This document shows, piece after piece, positions 36,720-48,449 of a DNA stretch of 64,000 bases; the stretch's first letter is position 1, and each line of letters begins with the position of its first letter. The translations under genes were made by a program, and so were the position numbers. The notes under the pieces were generated by a model. It was given only the letters and a program-made list of their open reading frames with translations. It searched no databases and was not told where the DNA came from. Origin of the DNA: Kordiimonas laminariae (GTDB lineage Bacteria > Pseudomonadota > Alphaproteobacteria > Sphingomonadales > Kordiimonadaceae); assembly GCF_023008165.1 (NCBI RefSeq), contig NZ_JAKQZA010000001.1, positions 482,796-546,795 on the forward strand, given 5' to 3'.

Positions 36720-37904
36720 GTGCCGTCTAACCTGAATGCGCTTCTAATCGCTTGGGCATTAAGCCTGATTACCGTTGTTGGTGGTTTGGTGCTGCTTGAA
36801 GCTGTTCACACGCCCATGGCGAAAGAACAGCCTGCATCAACCAACACGCATGCAGAAGATACGGATACTGCTGACACCATGGAGAAAGCTTCCATGGATG
36901 CGCCTGCACAGACTACATCACAAACGGATACCCCTCAGCAACAAACACAAGAACAAGCTACGCTTAATCAACCTATTCAGGCGCCTATTGAAAACAATAA
37001 CAGCACTCAGCCTGCTACTCAGCAGCCAAGCCTGCCAGCTCCTGGTCAAGCAGCACCTGTGAATAATCAACCGGCACCTCAAACTGCTACGGCAAGTATT
37101 CAAATCGAAGCAATACCCGCACTTTTAGAGGAAACAAGCCAAGGTTTTCTTCCGAAAATTGCTGATGACGGTCGCAAGCCTCGTAATGTTTATGCGGCGC
37201 CTCAACCATCAGACAGAAATTCACCTCGTGTTGCTTTGATTATGACTAACCTTGGCAAATTATCCCGTAACACCAAACGCGCGATTGACGGCTTGCCTAC
37301 AGAGGTTGGATTAGCATTTTCACCCTATTCAGCGCGGTTGAATGAATGGGGAGTAGAAGCCCGCACAAAAGGTTTCGAGGTTTACCTTACAATTCCGATG
37401 GAACCCGTAAATTATCCTCAAAATGATCCGGGGCCGTTTTCACTGTTAACAGCGCGCACTACGCGGGAAAACATCAACCTACTGAAATCTTCTCTGGCAC
37501 GCTTTACAGGTTACGTCGGTGTTATCAATCATATGGGATCTCGCTTTACTGCGTCTGCAGACAGTATCCGACCTATTCTTGCCGAACTAAACCGTCGTGG
37601 CTTGATGTTCGTTGATAGCCGCTCATCACAATATTCAGTGGCGGCTACTATGTCTCGTGCCATTGGTATGCCAACCGCGATCAATAACCGTAATCTGGAT
37701 GAAGTACTGTCCGAAAGCGAGATTATGAGCCAGCTTCAAGAGCTTGAAAAACGAGCTAGAGCGCAAGGAGCTGCACTTGGCCATGCTCGTGCCTATCCAG
37801 TTACGATCCGTGCGATCAACACTTGGAAAGATACATTGGCTGATAAAGGGATCCTTTTTGTGCCTGTAAGTGCTGTGGCAGACCTTCAGCCGCTTCCTCG
37901 CTAA
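36720..37904 (+). CDS. Divergent polysaccharide deacetylase-family protein (YibQ-like)
   Basis: 394 residues, GTG start at 36720 with GAGGG eleven bases upstream. The N-terminus has a membrane anchor near residues 6-24 (LNALLIAWALSLITVVGGLV), then a Gln/Pro/Thr-rich linker to about residue 130, then a NodB-like barrel: RVALIMTNLGKLSRNTKRAI, FSPYSARLNEWGVEAR, GVINHMGSRFTA and HARAYPVTIRAI. It belongs to the divergent deacetylase group usually next to ctpA/envC. Enzymatic activity is uncertain. Confidence 0.88.
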   Translation: MPSNLNALLIAWALSLITVVGGLVLLEAVHTPMAKEQPASTNTHAEDTDTADTMEKASMDAPAQTTSQTDTPQQQTQEQATLNQPIQAPIENNNSTQPATQQPSLPAPGQAAPVNNQPAPQTATASIQIEAIPALLEETSQGFLPKIADDGRKPRNVYAAPQPSDRNSPRVALIMTNLGKLSRNTKRAIDGLPTEVGLAFSPYSARLNEWGVEARTKGFEVYLTIPMEPVNYPQNDPGPFSLLTARTTRENINLLKSSLARFTGYVGVINHMGSRFTASADSIRPILAELNRRGLMFVDSRSSQYSVAATMSRAIGMPTAINNRNLDEVLSESEIMSQLQELEKRARAQGAALGHARAYPVTIRAINTWKDTLADKGILFVPVSAVADLQPLPR

Positions 37905-37932
37905 TTCAAAAATCCCATTCAGGATATCTCAA

Positions 37933-38391
37933 ATGACTGATCTTCCTTACCGTCCTTGTGTTGGCATTGTTCTTTTGAATTCTGAAGGCAAGATATTCAC
38001 TGCCGAACGGCTCGACCGACCAGGCGCATGGCAAATGCCGCAAGGTGGTGTGGATGAAGGCGAAGGCTTGAAAGAAGCCGCGCTCAGGGAATTAGAGGAG
38101 GAGATCAGTGTACCCGCAAGCGCTGTGAAGGTCCTCAAGCGGACATCTGACTGGATTGCCTATGATCTCCCTTCAGACCTAGTCGGCGTGGCGTGGGGTG
38201 GCAAATTTCGCGGGCAGAAGCAACACTGGTTCCTACTTGAACTAATCGGCAATGAAAACTTGATTAACCTTGAAACAGAACACCCAGAATTCATCCGCTG
38301 GAAATGGTCCAGCCGAGAAGAACTTATCAGTGAGATCGTAGATTTCAAACGCGATGTGTACGTAAAGGTCGCTGAAGAGCTGCTCCTTTAA
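37933..38391 (+). CDS. rppH: RNA pyrophosphohydrolase RppH
   Basis: Nudix hydrolase that removes pyrophosphate from the 5' end of transcripts and so starts mRNA decay. 152 residues from ATG at 37933 (MTDLPYRPCVGIVLLNSEG) with AGGAT upstream. The Nudix box GGVDEGEGLKEAALRELEEE lies near residue 38. Its transcript end converges on atpC with a shared terminator. Confidence 0.95.
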   Translation: MTDLPYRPCVGIVLLNSEGKIFTAERLDRPGAWQMPQGGVDEGEGLKEAALRELEEEISVPASAVKVLKRTSDWIAYDLPSDLVGVAWGGKFRGQKQHWFLLELIGNENLINLETEHPEFIRWKWSSREELISEIVDFKRDVYVKVAEELLL

Positions 38392-38426
38392 CCTTCGCAT
38401 TCATTTCATGTCGAATTACCCAACAA

Positions 38427-38451
38427 AAAAGGCGACCCAAGGCCGCCTTTT
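38427..38451. terminator. Bidirectional terminator between rppH and atpC
   Basis: AAAAGGCG pairs with CGCCTTTT, with a further CC/GG inside, and an A run on one side and T on the other. Confidence 0.85.
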
Positions 38452-38479
38452 CATAATATTCGATTGAAGTAACCGCTGA

Positions 38480-38887
38480 TTAAGCCGCGATCACATCCTG
38501 AAGAGCTGTCATCCAAGCCAGCTCTTTTTCAGCGGATGCACGCTCCACATCATCCTTTGCGTCTTCGATATCTTCACGAGTATCTGAAATTTTCTGAGCC
38601 AGATCATCAGCGCTCACGCTATCAAGCGCAATCACTTCTTCAGCCAGAATTGTCAGACCTTTAGCGCCGATTTGTGCAAGGCCGCCCTTAACGAACAGCT
38701 CTTCACCTTCAGCACCTTCTTCCGCGAAGATTTCTACAACACCGGGACGGAGTGTGGACATCATTGGTGCGTGGGCAGGAAGCGCGGTGAAATCACCGTC
38801 TGTACCTGGTACCACAACCATCGCAACTTCTGTATCTCTCAAGAGACGCTCTGGAGATACGATTTCGAAACGCATTGTCTCAGCCAT
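38480..38887 (-). CDS. atpC: ATP synthase F1 subunit epsilon
   Basis: Epsilon subunit of the F1 rotor, 135 residues. I choose the ATG at 38887 (MAETMRFEIVSPERLL) because GAAGGAC sits just upstream; the frame runs to 38899. N-terminal beta-sandwich and a short C-terminal helical part with DAKDDVERASAEKELAW. Last gene of atpHAGDC. Confidence 0.96.
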   Translation of the reverse strand: MAETMRFEIVSPERLLRDTEVAMVVVPGTDGDFTALPAHAPMMSTLRPGVVEIFAEEGAEGEELFVKGGLAQIGAKGLTILAEEVIALDSVSADDLAQKISDTREDIEDAKDDVERASAEKELAWMTALQDVIAA

Positions 38888-38905
38888 GATGTCCTTCAAC
38901 CCTAA

Positions 38906-40327
<1,422 letters not shown>

Positions 40328-40348
40328 TTACACTCCTTCGTGTAATTA

Positions 40349-41239
40349 CTAAAGCGCTTCAGCGCCTGAGATAATTTCAATCAGTTCTTTAGTGATGTTA
40401 GCCTGACGCGTACGGTTGTACGTGATAGACAGACTATCAATCATGTCACCAGCATTACGAGTTGCGTTATCCATCGCAGTCATACGTGCACCCTGCTCTG
40501 ACGCAGCATTCTCAAGAAGGCCACGGTAAAGCTGGATTGCCACGTTGCGTGGAAGCAAGTCATCAAGAATTGCTTCTTCTGATGGCTCATACTCGTAAAT
40601 CGCACCAGCCAGATCATCGCCTTCGTCATCGTTGGCTGCTTCTGGAATTGGTGCAGGAATTAGTTGTTGCTTGGTGTTGATCTGCACGAGAGCTGATTGG
40701 AATTTAGCGTAGAAGAGTGTAGCGACATCAAATTCACCACGCTCAAACATTCCAAGCACTTCTTGTGCAATTGGCTGTGCATCAGCAAAGCCAAGTTTTT
40801 TAACACCAGACATATCCTTGGTGTCGATGATCAGATCACCGTAATCACGGCGAAGAAGGCCTACGCCTTTTTTGCCGATGCAAAGGATTTTCACAGTTTT
40901 GCCTGCGGCAACCAGTTCGCTAATGTGTTGGCGTGCTGCTTTCACGATATTCGTGTTGAAGCCACCACACAGACCACGCTCAGATGTTGCTACGATAACG
41001 AGCTGTACATCATCAGAGCCGGTCCCCGCCAGAAGCGGGGAAGCACCAGGTTGATCTTTCACGGCAGAACCGAGGCCCGCAAGAACTTTCTCCATACGCT
41101 CTGCATAAGGACGTGCTGCTTCAGCAGCTTCCTGTGCACGGCGCAGTTTCGACGCAGCAACCATTTTCATGGCCTTAGTAATTTTCTGCGTCGACTTAAC
41201 GGAGTTAATGCGAACTTTTAGATCTTTAAGGCTTGGCAT
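40349..41239 (-). CDS. atpG: ATP synthase F1 subunit gamma
   Basis: Central shaft subunit, 296 residues, with long helices at both ends: N-terminal [20 protein letters not shown] and C-terminal [19 protein letters not shown] with the conserved [15 protein letters not shown]. Slightly longer than E. coli because of an internal acidic stretch near residues 195-210 ([12 protein letters not shown]). Confidence 0.97.
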   Translation of the reverse strand: MPSLKDLKVRINSVKSTQKITKAMKMVAASKLRRAQEAAEAARPYAERMEKVLAGLGSAVKDQPGASPLLAGTGSDDVQLVIVATSERGLCGGFNTNIVKAARQHISELVAAGKTVKILCIGKKGVGLLRRDYGDLIIDTKDMSGVKKLGFADAQPIAQEVLGMFERGEFDVATLFYAKFQSALVQINTKQQLIPAPIPEAANDDEGDDLAGAIYEYEPSEEAILDDLLPRNVAIQLYRGLLENAASEQGARMTAMDNATRNAGDMIDSLSITYNRTRQANITKELIEIISGAEAL

Positions 41240-41264
41240 TGCTCAGCCTCTCCCGTCCGGTTAC

Positions 41265-42797
41265 TTAGCTAAAAGACTTTGCGAAAGCGTCTAGGATAGA
41301 CTTCAGCTTAGAAGTCGTATCGTCAGAAAGCTTTTGCTCTGTACGAATTGTTGCAAGAACATCAGCGTGTTTCGCACGAACTTCAGCAAGGAACTGCTCT
41401 TCGAAACGAGTTACGTCTGTTGTTGCGATACCGTCCAGGTAGCCCTTCACACCTGCGAAGATGGAAACAACCTGCTCTTCAACTGGCAGCGGTGTATACT
41501 GTGCCTGTTTTAGAAGCTCGGTTAGGCGAGCACCACGGTTCAGAAGCTGCTGTGTAGCGGCATCAAGATCAGAACCGAACTGTGCGAACGCTTCCATTTC
41601 ACGGTACTGAGCAAGCTCAAGTTTAATGGAACCAGCAACCTGTTTCATCGCTTTAATCTGCGCTGCAGAACCCACACGGGATACAGACAGACCAACGTTA
41701 ATCGCAGGACGGATACCTTTATAGAAAAGCTCAGTCTCAAGGAAGATCTGACCGTCAGTAATAGAGATCACGTTTGTTGGGATGTATGCAGATACGTCAC
41801 CAGCCTGTGTTTCAATTACTGGAAGCGCAGTGAGGGAACCACCGCCACGCTCGTCAGACATTTTTGCAGCACGCTCAAGAAGACGGCTGTGTAGGTAGAA
41901 TACGTCACCTGGGTACGCTTCACGTCCTGGAGGACGACGAAGAAGTAGAGACATCTGACGATAAGCAACAGCCTGCTTTGTCAGGTCATCATGTACGATT
42001 ACAGCGTGCATGCCGTTATCGCGGAAATATTCACCCATTGCTGTACCAGTGTATGGTGCAAGGAACTGCATAGGTGCAGGCTCAGAAGCAGTCGCGGCGA
42101 TTACGATTGAATATTCAAGCGCGCCGTTCTCTTCAAGAGCTTTAACGATCTGAGCTACAGTTGAACGCTTCTGGCCAACCGCAACATAGATACAGAACAT
42201 CTTACCAGAATCGTCAGACGCAGCGTCGTTTACAGCTTTCTGGTTAATGAAGCTATCGATCGCTACAGCAGTTTTACCTGTCTGACGGTCACCAATGATA
42301 AGCTCACGCTGGCCACGGCCAACTGGTACAAGAGCATCAATCGCCTTAAGGCCTGATTGCATAGGCTCGGAAACGCCCTGACGAGGAATAATGCCAGGAG
42401 CTTTAACTTCCACACGAGTACGCTCAACGTCTTCGATAGGGCCTTTACCGTCGATTGGGTTACCAAGCGCGTCAACAACGCGGCCTAGAAGACCTTTACC
42501 AACAGGTACGTCCACAATCGCGCCAGTACGCTTTACTGTGTCACCTTCTTTAATTCCACGGTCGTCGCCGAAGATAACGATACCAACGTTATCAGTTTCC
42601 AGGTTAAGAGCCATGCCCTTAACACCACCTGGAAATTCAACCATCTCACCAGCCTGTACCTGGTCAAGACCGTATACACGAGCAATACCGTCACCCACTG
42701 AGAGTACGGTACCAACTTCAGAAACTTCAGCTTCGTTGCCAAAGTTTGCAATCTGGTCCTTCAGGACCTTGGAAATTTCCGCAGCACGGATATCCAT
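41265..42797 (-). CDS. atpA: ATP synthase F1 subunit alpha
   Basis: Regulatory nucleotide-binding alpha subunit, 510 residues. Walker [14 protein letters not shown] near residue 170, [14 protein letters not shown] near 200 and the conserved segment [19 protein letters not shown] split near 350. The ATG overlaps the atpH stop (TAATG). Confidence 0.99.
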   Translation of the reverse strand: MDIRAAEISKVLKDQIANFGNEAEVSEVGTVLSVGDGIARVYGLDQVQAGEMVEFPGGVKGMALNLETDNVGIVIFGDDRGIKEGDTVKRTGAIVDVPVGKGLLGRVVDALGNPIDGKGPIEDVERTRVEVKAPGIIPRQGVSEPMQSGLKAIDALVPVGRGQRELIIGDRQTGKTAVAIDSFINQKAVNDAASDDSGKMFCIYVAVGQKRSTVAQIVKALEENGALEYSIVIAATASEPAPMQFLAPYTGTAMGEYFRDNGMHAVIVHDDLTKQAVAYRQMSLLLRRPPGREAYPGDVFYLHSRLLERAAKMSDERGGGSLTALPVIETQAGDVSAYIPTNVISITDGQIFLETELFYKGIRPAINVGLSVSRVGSAAQIKAMKQVAGSIKLELAQYREMEAFAQFGSDLDAATQQLLNRGARLTELLKQAQYTPLPVEEQVVSIFAGVKGYLDGIATTDVTRFEEQFLAEVRAKHADVLATIRTEQKLSDDTTSKLKSILDAFAKSFS

Positions 42798-43357
42798 TAC
42801 TGAACCCCTTTCATGGCGATTGCGAGGTTATCGAGTTTAGTTCTAAGTGAGCTGTCCACCATGCGGGAACCCACTTTAACCTTCAGGCCGCCGAGCAATG
42901 TTTCATCGACAGAAGCTTCGATGGCAACATCACGGCCGACAGCAGATTTCAATTTTTTCTTCAGCTCAGCCAGCTGTGTTTTTGTTAGGGCATGCGCGCT
43001 AACAACTTCAGCACTGATTTCACCTTTGTGGTGAGCAACAAGCTTTTCAAACGCTGTAACAATTCCTGAAAGAGCAGCAAGGCGGCGATTCGCAGCCAGT
43101 GTGCCCAGGAATTTGCCAGTCAGCTCGGAAAGCTCAGCAGTTTTAGCAACTGCTTCAATGCCTTTGGACTGTTCGTCCCTGCTGATGAGTGGAGAGCTAA
43201 CAAGCTCACGAAGATCTGCGCTCTCTGCTAGCAGATCCTTCAGTGAAGCCATATCGGATTCGACCGCCTTAAGCGCTTTGCCCTCTTGTGCGAGTTCAAA
43301 TAGCGCTACCGCATAGCGGCCTGTAATCCCAGAAACTATCGCTTTGTGCGAGGTCAC
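42797..43357 (-). CDS. atpH: ATP synthase F1 subunit delta
   Basis: Stator subunit joining F1 to Fo, 186 residues: helical N-domain ([17 protein letters not shown]) and a beta C-domain with [20 protein letters not shown]. It leads the F1 operon; Fo genes are elsewhere, as usual in alphaproteobacteria. Upstream are two inverted repeats at 43371-43385 and 43452-43466. Confidence 0.96.
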   Translation of the reverse strand: MTSHKAIVSGITGRYAVALFELAQEGKALKAVESDMASLKDLLAESADLRELVSSPLISRDEQSKGIEAVAKTAELSELTGKFLGTLAANRRLAALSGIVTAFEKLVAHHKGEISAEVVSAHALTKTQLAELKKKLKSAVGRDVAIEASVDETLLGGLKVKVGSRMVDSSLRTKLDNLAIAMKGVQ

Positions 43358-43370
43358 TTCAGACGTTCCC

Positions 43371-43385
43371 CTAGGTTGAACCTAG
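43371..43385. repeat. Inverted repeat just upstream of atpH
   Basis: CTAGGTT and AACCTAG are perfect complements with one base between, fourteen bases before the atpH start. It could fold near the ribosome site or bind a regulator. Confidence 0.45.
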
Positions 43386-43451
43386 TTAATCATATGTGAA
43401 ACGGTGCCGAATGGCCCCGAACACGCTCAAAAAATTTGGAATGCTTTCTCC

Positions 43452-43466
43452 AAGACAAAATGTCTT
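43452..43466. repeat. Inverted repeat in the atp upstream region
   Basis: AAGACA and TGTCTT are perfect complements around AAA, about 95 bases upstream of atpH. Possible operator. Confidence 0.35.
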
Positions 43467-43533
43467 AGCATGGCGCAAACCAGCCAAAATGCGTGACCCC
43501 TCTAGCACAGGGAATTACAGCATGCAAGCCGCC

Positions 43534-43572
43534 TTATGCCTCATTTTCGATTCTTCTTATAAAGAGGCATAA
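43534..43572 (-). terminator. Possible stem-loop end after priA
   Basis: TTATGCCTC and GAGGCATAA pair perfectly over nine bases around a 21-base loop, 33 bases after the priA stop in the minus direction. There is no U run, so termination here is only possible. Confidence 0.35.
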
Positions 43573-43605
43573 TTCACACCGTTTTCAGGCTCAAGATTCA
43601 CGCTT

Positions 43606-45834
43606 TTACATAAAGCTGTATGGGTCGATGTCCACCTTGATTTTCACCCCTTTAATTTTAGGGGCTTTCATCACCCAATCCCGGATAAGCGGCTGGATCT
43701 TTATCTGTTTTCTTGCATGCACCAGCATACGGAATCGGTGTTGCCCCCTTACCCGAGCCATTGGCGCGGGTGCCGGACCCACAAAATCCACTCCATGCTC
43801 AACAGGTGCGCAAGCAGCAAGTTTACGTCCCTGCTCCAGCGTATCTTTCATATCTTCACCAGAAAGGATGATTCCCACCAAACGCCCAAAGGGCGGCATA
43901 TGGTGGAGGCGGCGAGCATCCTTCTCTGCCGCAAGGAAACTTTCATGATCACCCGACAAAAGCGCATGCACCACAGGGTGTTCAGGCTCGTATGATTGGA
44001 GATATACAGTACCCGGCTTCTCAGCACGTCCCGCACGCCCCGCCACCTGCACAAGCTGCTGATACGTCCGCTCACCTGCCCTTAAATCACCACCGCGCAG
44101 ACCAAGATCAGCATCCACAACACCTACGAGCGTTAGCCCGGGGAAGTGATAGCCCTTGGTTACAATCTGTGTACCAATCACAATATCAAGCTTGCCCGCT
44201 GCAATATCGGCAACAACACGGGCCGTTTCACTGGTTGTTGTCATCGTATCGCTGGTCATCACAGAGATTCGCGCATTCGGGAACCGCTGTGTTGCTTCTT
44301 CAAACATACGCTCTACGCCCGGACCGCAAGCCACAAGCGAATCTTCAGTATCGCATTCAGGGCATTCTTTCGGTGTTTCCATGGTGAAGCCGCAGTGGTG
44401 GCACTGAAGCTCTTTCCTGAACCTATGCTCCACAAGCCATGCCGAACAGCTTGGGCATTCGATTCGGTGCCCGCATGTGCGGCACAGCGTGAGCGGTGCA
44501 TACCCGCGCCTGTTCAGGAACAGCATTGCCTGCTCGCCAGCAGCAACGGTTTCCTCAATTGCTTTTACGAGCGGCGGTGAAAGCCATGTACCTGCCTCAG
44601 GTGCTTCATGCCTCAGGTCAATCGCTTTCATTTCAGGGAGCACTGCACTACCGTGTCGTTCACGCATCTTCAGCGTCTGGTATCTCCCAGCTTCCGCATT
44701 AACGAGCGTTTCAAGGGAAGGCGTTGCGCTTGCCAGCACCACAGGGCATTCCGCCTGTTTGGCCCGTACAATCGCCATATCCCGTGCATGATACAGAACA
44801 CCGTCTTCCTGCTTGAAGGAAGGATCATGCTCCTCATCCACCGTAATGAACGCTAATTTCTGGAACGGTAAGAATAGCGCCGAACGGGCACCAACCACCA
44901 CACGGGCACTTCCGTTCGCAATTTCTTTCCACGCACGCCGCCTGCCTGCCTGCCCGATTTCTGAATGCCAAACAACAGGCCGAGTGCCAAAACGCTTTAC
45001 AAACCGCTCCATCCATTGGGAGGTAAGCGCAATTTCCGGCACAAGCACCAGCACTTGTGCTTCAGGGTCTTTCAGCGCTTCAATCAGACCTTCGAAATAG
45101 ACCTCGGTTTTACCGGAACCTGTTACACCGTCTAATAAGAAAGGCGCAAATCCGCCGGATTGTACTTTTTCTCGAATCGCAGAGGCCGCAGCATCTTGTT
45201 CTTCCGAAAGAATTGGCCCTTCTATAGAGACATCTGGCGCACCAAACGGCTTATCCACAGACATTTCGGTTGAAACCATACCGCCTGCTTTATGGAAACC
45301 ACGCACCACCGCTTCGCTCACCCCAGCCATTTCCACAATTTCAGAAACAAGGCGTGGTTCACCATCTTGAATACAGTCAAGAATGCTTTCGCGCGCAGAG
45401 GTAATCTTCAGTGTGGGTGGTAGCGGGTCTGCAAGCATATAGTAACGTTTGGTCGGTACAGGCTGGAGCGCAGCCGGTGACGACAGACACATCCTAAGAA
45501 CAGCACCCAAATTTGCCAGTGTGTATGCGGAAACCCATTCGGCAAATTTCACCAAATCTTCCCCAAGGGGGTTAACGTCTACGATTCTCTCAATCGGTTT
45601 CAGCTTTGAAAGTGGCAGGGTTTTACCGCCGCCGTTGTTCCCCGCAGGCCAGACAACACCAACAATTTTGCGGCCCGAAAGCGGCACTTCAACAATCGTC
45701 CCCACCACCAATGGGCCTGAGCCTTCCGGCAAACGGTAATCCAAAGGGCCATTAAGAGGCAGTGGTAACAATACCTTAACCCGAGTGGCCTCCAGGGCCT
45801 CTTCATCACCAAGTATAAGGGAAGACTGTTGCAT
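43606..45834 (-). CDS. priA: Primosomal replication helicase PriA
   Basis: Restarts stalled replication forks by loading DnaB. 742 residues from the ATG at 45834 (MQQSSLILGDEEALEATRVK), which has CAGGAA upstream; the open frame to 45957 is not needed. 3'-OH binding domain at the N-terminus, Walker A GVTGSGKTEVY near residue 230, DEEH box VDEEHD near 328, and eight zinc cysteines in CRTCGHRIECPSC, CHHCGF and CPEC, near residues 450-490. Full length. Confidence 0.97.
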   Translation of the reverse strand: MQQSSLILGDEEALEATRVKVLLPLPLNGPLDYRLPEGSGPLVVGTIVEVPLSGRKIVGVVWPAGNNGGGKTLPLSKLKPIERIVDVNPLGEDLVKFAEWVSAYTLANLGAVLRMCLSSPAALQPVPTKRYYMLADPLPPTLKITSARESILDCIQDGEPRLVSEIVEMAGVSEAVVRGFHKAGGMVSTEMSVDKPFGAPDVSIEGPILSEEQDAAASAIREKVQSGGFAPFLLDGVTGSGKTEVYFEGLIEALKDPEAQVLVLVPEIALTSQWMERFVKRFGTRPVVWHSEIGQAGRRRAWKEIANGSARVVVGARSALFLPFQKLAFITVDEEHDPSFKQEDGVLYHARDMAIVRAKQAECPVVLASATPSLETLVNAEAGRYQTLKMRERHGSAVLPEMKAIDLRHEAPEAGTWLSPPLVKAIEETVAAGEQAMLFLNRRGYAPLTLCRTCGHRIECPSCSAWLVEHRFRKELQCHHCGFTMETPKECPECDTEDSLVACGPGVERMFEEATQRFPNARISVMTSDTMTTTSETARVVADIAAGKLDIVIGTQIVTKGYHFPGLTLVGVVDADLGLRGGDLRAGERTYQQLVQVAGRAGRAEKPGTVYLQSYEPEHPVVHALLSGDHESFLAAEKDARRLHHMPPFGRLVGIILSGEDMKDTLEQGRKLAACAPVEHGVDFVGPAPAPMARVRGQHRFRMLVHARKQIKIQPLIRDWVMKAPKIKGVKIKVDIDPYSFM

Positions 45835-46030
45835 AATTTCCTGTTTCGTTCTTTCCCCGCACCATAAGCATAGAGAGCCACGCGCGCAATTACCTATAGC
45901 ACTTGAAAAATGCGCCAATCTCGAATAGGCAGACACCAGCGCGTAAGCTATCCTCACGCTTTATAGGATAGTCTTGTTATAGTCGGCCGCGATAAGGGAC
46001 TAGCCCCAAACGGGCCTCAAGGAGCATAAA

Positions 46031-46684
46031 ATGAAATTCTTCCTCGATACTGCCAATATTGATGAAATCCGCGAAGCAAACGCAACTGGTCTTCTGGATG
46101 GTGTTACAACAAACCCATCTCTTATTAAAAAGGCTGGCCGTGAGTTTTTCGAAGTAATCACTGAAATCGCCAAGGAAGTTGATGGCCCGGTTTCTGCTGA
46201 AACAGTAGCACACGACCACGAAACTATGCTGAAAGAAGGCCTTAAGTGCGCGAAAATTGCTGACAATATCGCCGTTAAAGTGCCGCTAACACTTGAAGGC
46301 CTTAAAACATGTAAGGCTCTTCGCGCTGAAGGTATCATGGTGAACGTAACGCTTTGTTTCTCTGCGAACCAAGCGCTTCTTGCTGCCAAAGCTGGCGCAT
46401 CTTTCATTTCGCCGTTCGTTGGCCGTCATGATGATAACGGCTTCAACGGCATGGAGCTGATCGAAGATATCCGCAATATCTATGATAACTATGCGTTCGA
46501 TACAGAAATCCTCGTGGCTTCTGTTCGCCACCCTACACACATTCTCGAATCTGCGCGCATCGGTGCTGATGTTGCAACATTCCCAATTGATGTGCTGCGC
46601 AAGCTTGCAAAACACCCACTGACAGACAATGGCCTAGCAGGCTTTGATAAAGACTGGGCAGCAACAGGCTTCTCAATCCTTTAA
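46031..46684 (+). CDS. fsa: Fructose-6-phosphate aldolase / transaldolase-like
   Basis: Small transaldolase-family barrel, 217 residues, ATG at 46031 with AAGGAG upstream. The N-terminus [16 protein letters not shown], the loop [13 protein letters not shown] near residue 28 and the Schiff-base Lys in IAVKVPLT near 85 match the FsaA/TalC group. Whether it is an aldolase or a transaldolase cannot be decided by eye. It diverges from priA. Confidence 0.93.
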   Translation: MKFFLDTANIDEIREANATGLLDGVTTNPSLIKKAGREFFEVITEIAKEVDGPVSAETVAHDHETMLKEGLKCAKIADNIAVKVPLTLEGLKTCKALRAEGIMVNVTLCFSANQALLAAKAGASFISPFVGRHDDNGFNGMELIEDIRNIYDNYAFDTEILVASVRHPTHILESARIGADVATFPIDVLRKLAKHPLTDNGLAGFDKDWAATGFSIL

Positions 46685-46698
46685 TACCTGTTTTCCAG

Positions 46699-46729
46699 AA
46701 GGGCGCGGGGTCAACCATGCGCCCTTTTT
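46699..46729 (+). terminator. Intrinsic terminator after fsa
   Basis: AAGGGCGC pairs with GCGCCCTT around a twelve-base loop, followed by TTTTT. Confidence 0.85.
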
Positions 46730-46747
46730 GTATATGCCATAAAGATT

Positions 46748-47173
46748 ATGACCGAAACTGAAGAAATAGAGCACGCCAAGAAAGTTATGGCCCTTCCTGA
46801 ATTTCAGGAAGCCTTAAACGCAGGCCATTTCCATATACTTCGAAAAATTATGCTCCAACAAAACTACACTAATAAAGAAATTGACAATATTTTCTTTATT
46901 GGCACAGGAAGTATTCAACGCTTCAGTTTTGTTATCGATAATATTTATGCGCTCATATTCATGATCTTTTTTGGCTTTGGTATGCTACCTATAGGCGCCT
47001 TACTGTCAGGCCCAATACCTTTCGATATTATCCTTGAAAAACCGATCACCTTGTATATTGAGACGTTCGAAAAGCATTGGTTCATGGGACCTGTCATTTA
47101 TGTTGCATATATCTTTTCCAACTGGACCCATCATACTTGGAATAAATATAAACAAACGCGTAAAAAGCCATGA
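46748..47173 (+). CDS. Membrane protein of unknown function
   Basis: 141 residues. A soluble helical N-terminus (MTETEEIEHAKKVMALPEFQ) is followed by hydrophobic stretches near residues 60-90 (NIYALIFMIFFGFGMLPIGA) and 110-125 (FMGPVIYVAYIFSNW), and a basic C-terminus. I recognise no family. Its stop overlaps the next gene's ATG by four bases (ATGA), so the two are translated together. Confidence 0.6.
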   Translation: MTETEEIEHAKKVMALPEFQEALNAGHFHILRKIMLQQNYTNKEIDNIFFIGTGSIQRFSFVIDNIYALIFMIFFGFGMLPIGALLSGPIPFDIILEKPITLYIETFEKHWFMGPVIYVAYIFSNWTHHTWNKYKQTRKKP

Positions 47174-47832
47174 CAGAAACAGCATTCCAGAAACTTCGTG
47201 AAGAAAACCCGTGGCCAAACCCGGAAGGTATCCGCGCGTGGGATTACAGCCTTGGCGGCGGCGGGCGCGAACTGATTGATGAAATCATCCGTACGGATAA
47301 ACCAAAATTCATGCTGGAAATTGGCTGCTTTCTAGGTGCATCCGCCAAACGCTGGATGAATGTTTCAGAAGAATTGAAAATTGTAGGCGTAGACCCGTGG
47401 TCTGATTGGCTCATTGACCAGTGCAAAAAATATGTGGGCCGCCCGAACCTTACGCGCGCTTACCCAGATATTAAAGTGCAGGAACAGTTCGCCAGCGATA
47501 TCGAAACACAGGGCCCTTTTGCCACCGCTATGGCAAACCTTAAGGGCTATGAGCAACGCTTTGTACCCTACCGCGCTTATTCACCAGAGGCCCTACCGAG
47601 CCTGAAAGAAAAAGGTTTTGAACCTGATCTGATTTATATCGACAGCACCAAAAAACCTGATGACCTCGACGTCTGTATCGAACTATGGCCAAACGCCCGT
47701 ATCACAGGTGATGACTGGCACTGGAACCGAACTAAGGGCTACCCTATGCGCCAGACCGTGAATGCATTCGCTGAAAAACACGGGTTTAAAGTGGAAGCTG
47801 ATTGGGCAACCTGGGTGTTAACGCGCCCCTGA
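47170..47832 (+). CDS. SAM-dependent methyltransferase-like protein
   Basis: 220 residues with a class I methyltransferase pattern: MLEIGCFLGASAKRWM near residue 49 (SAM motif I), LKIVGVDPWSDW near 69 (motif II acidic end) and DLIYIDSTKKPDDL near 155, similar to the Methyltransferase_24 group. It begins MTET like its upstream partner. The substrate is unknown; the C-terminal RITGDDWHWNRTKGYP segment fits this group, often linked to glycan or secondary-metabolite modification. Confidence 0.72.
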   Translation: MTETAFQKLREENPWPNPEGIRAWDYSLGGGGRELIDEIIRTDKPKFMLEIGCFLGASAKRWMNVSEELKIVGVDPWSDWLIDQCKKYVGRPNLTRAYPDIKVQEQFASDIETQGPFATAMANLKGYEQRFVPYRAYSPEALPSLKEKGFEPDLIYIDSTKKPDDLDVCIELWPNARITGDDWHWNRTKGYPMRQTVNAFAEKHGFKVEADWATWVLTRP

Positions 47833-48267
47833 TTATTCAGAGGTGAATGTCTTACTGATAATCCACCAGCGGCCCTTCAGTTTAATGAGGTGCATATAAT
47901 CGGTGAAGCTGGCTTTGCCGAAAAAGCCTGTTTCTTTAACTGTAAGGCTAGCTACATTCCCTGTCACCCGCACATCTTCGACCCAACCTTTAAAAGGTGC
48001 GCCTGCAGATTTCATAGAAGGATTTGCGCTCAGGCTTTTGAAGAAATCTTCCGGTGTGCCTAGCTGCTCATTCCCGAACAGATGGCCGTTCATCACAGCG
48101 TTTTCATGGAATATCTCACGCATAGCAGAGATATCAGCTTCGTAGGTTGCTTTGATATAGCGTTCAGCCAGCTCAGTTACGGCGCGAACATCTGCATTTT
48201 CATCTGCTCTCGAAGGCATTCCGAAAACAACAAGCACAAACAACACACTCACAAAATATTTAAGCAT
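47833..48267 (-). CDS. Secreted NTF2-like (SnoaL-fold) protein
   Basis: 144 residues; ATG at 48267 has AGGAGGT upstream and gives MLKYFVSVLFVLVVFGMPSRA, a signal peptide. The mature part is a cone-like NTF2 fold: ELAERYIKATYEADISAMRE, FHENAVMNGHLFGNE and RWWIISKTFTS. Function not deducible; family members range from isomerases to binding proteins. Confidence 0.75.
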   Translation of the reverse strand: MLKYFVSVLFVLVVFGMPSRADENADVRAVTELAERYIKATYEADISAMREIFHENAVMNGHLFGNEQLGTPEDFFKSLSANPSMKSAGAPFKGWVEDVRVTGNVASLTVKETGFFGKASFTDYMHLIKLKGRWWIISKTFTSE

Positions 48268-48449
48268 TCCAACCTCCTGATACGCAGCAAACACCCCAGC
48301 ATTAAATCAACCTAGACAAACTTTGCAATGTTCCATATGCTTCAGCCATCACATTTGGAGTGAGTTTGATGAACAATTCTACCGAGACCCGCTAACACCT
48401 GCCCCTGTAGGTACACACTTTTCCACAGCGCGGCAGGTTTCATAAGCAA

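Noticed and set aside
41024-41040. CCCCGC/GCGGGG hairpin inside atpG
   Set aside because: It lies within coding sequence that aligns with gamma subunits, so the symmetry is likely chance.
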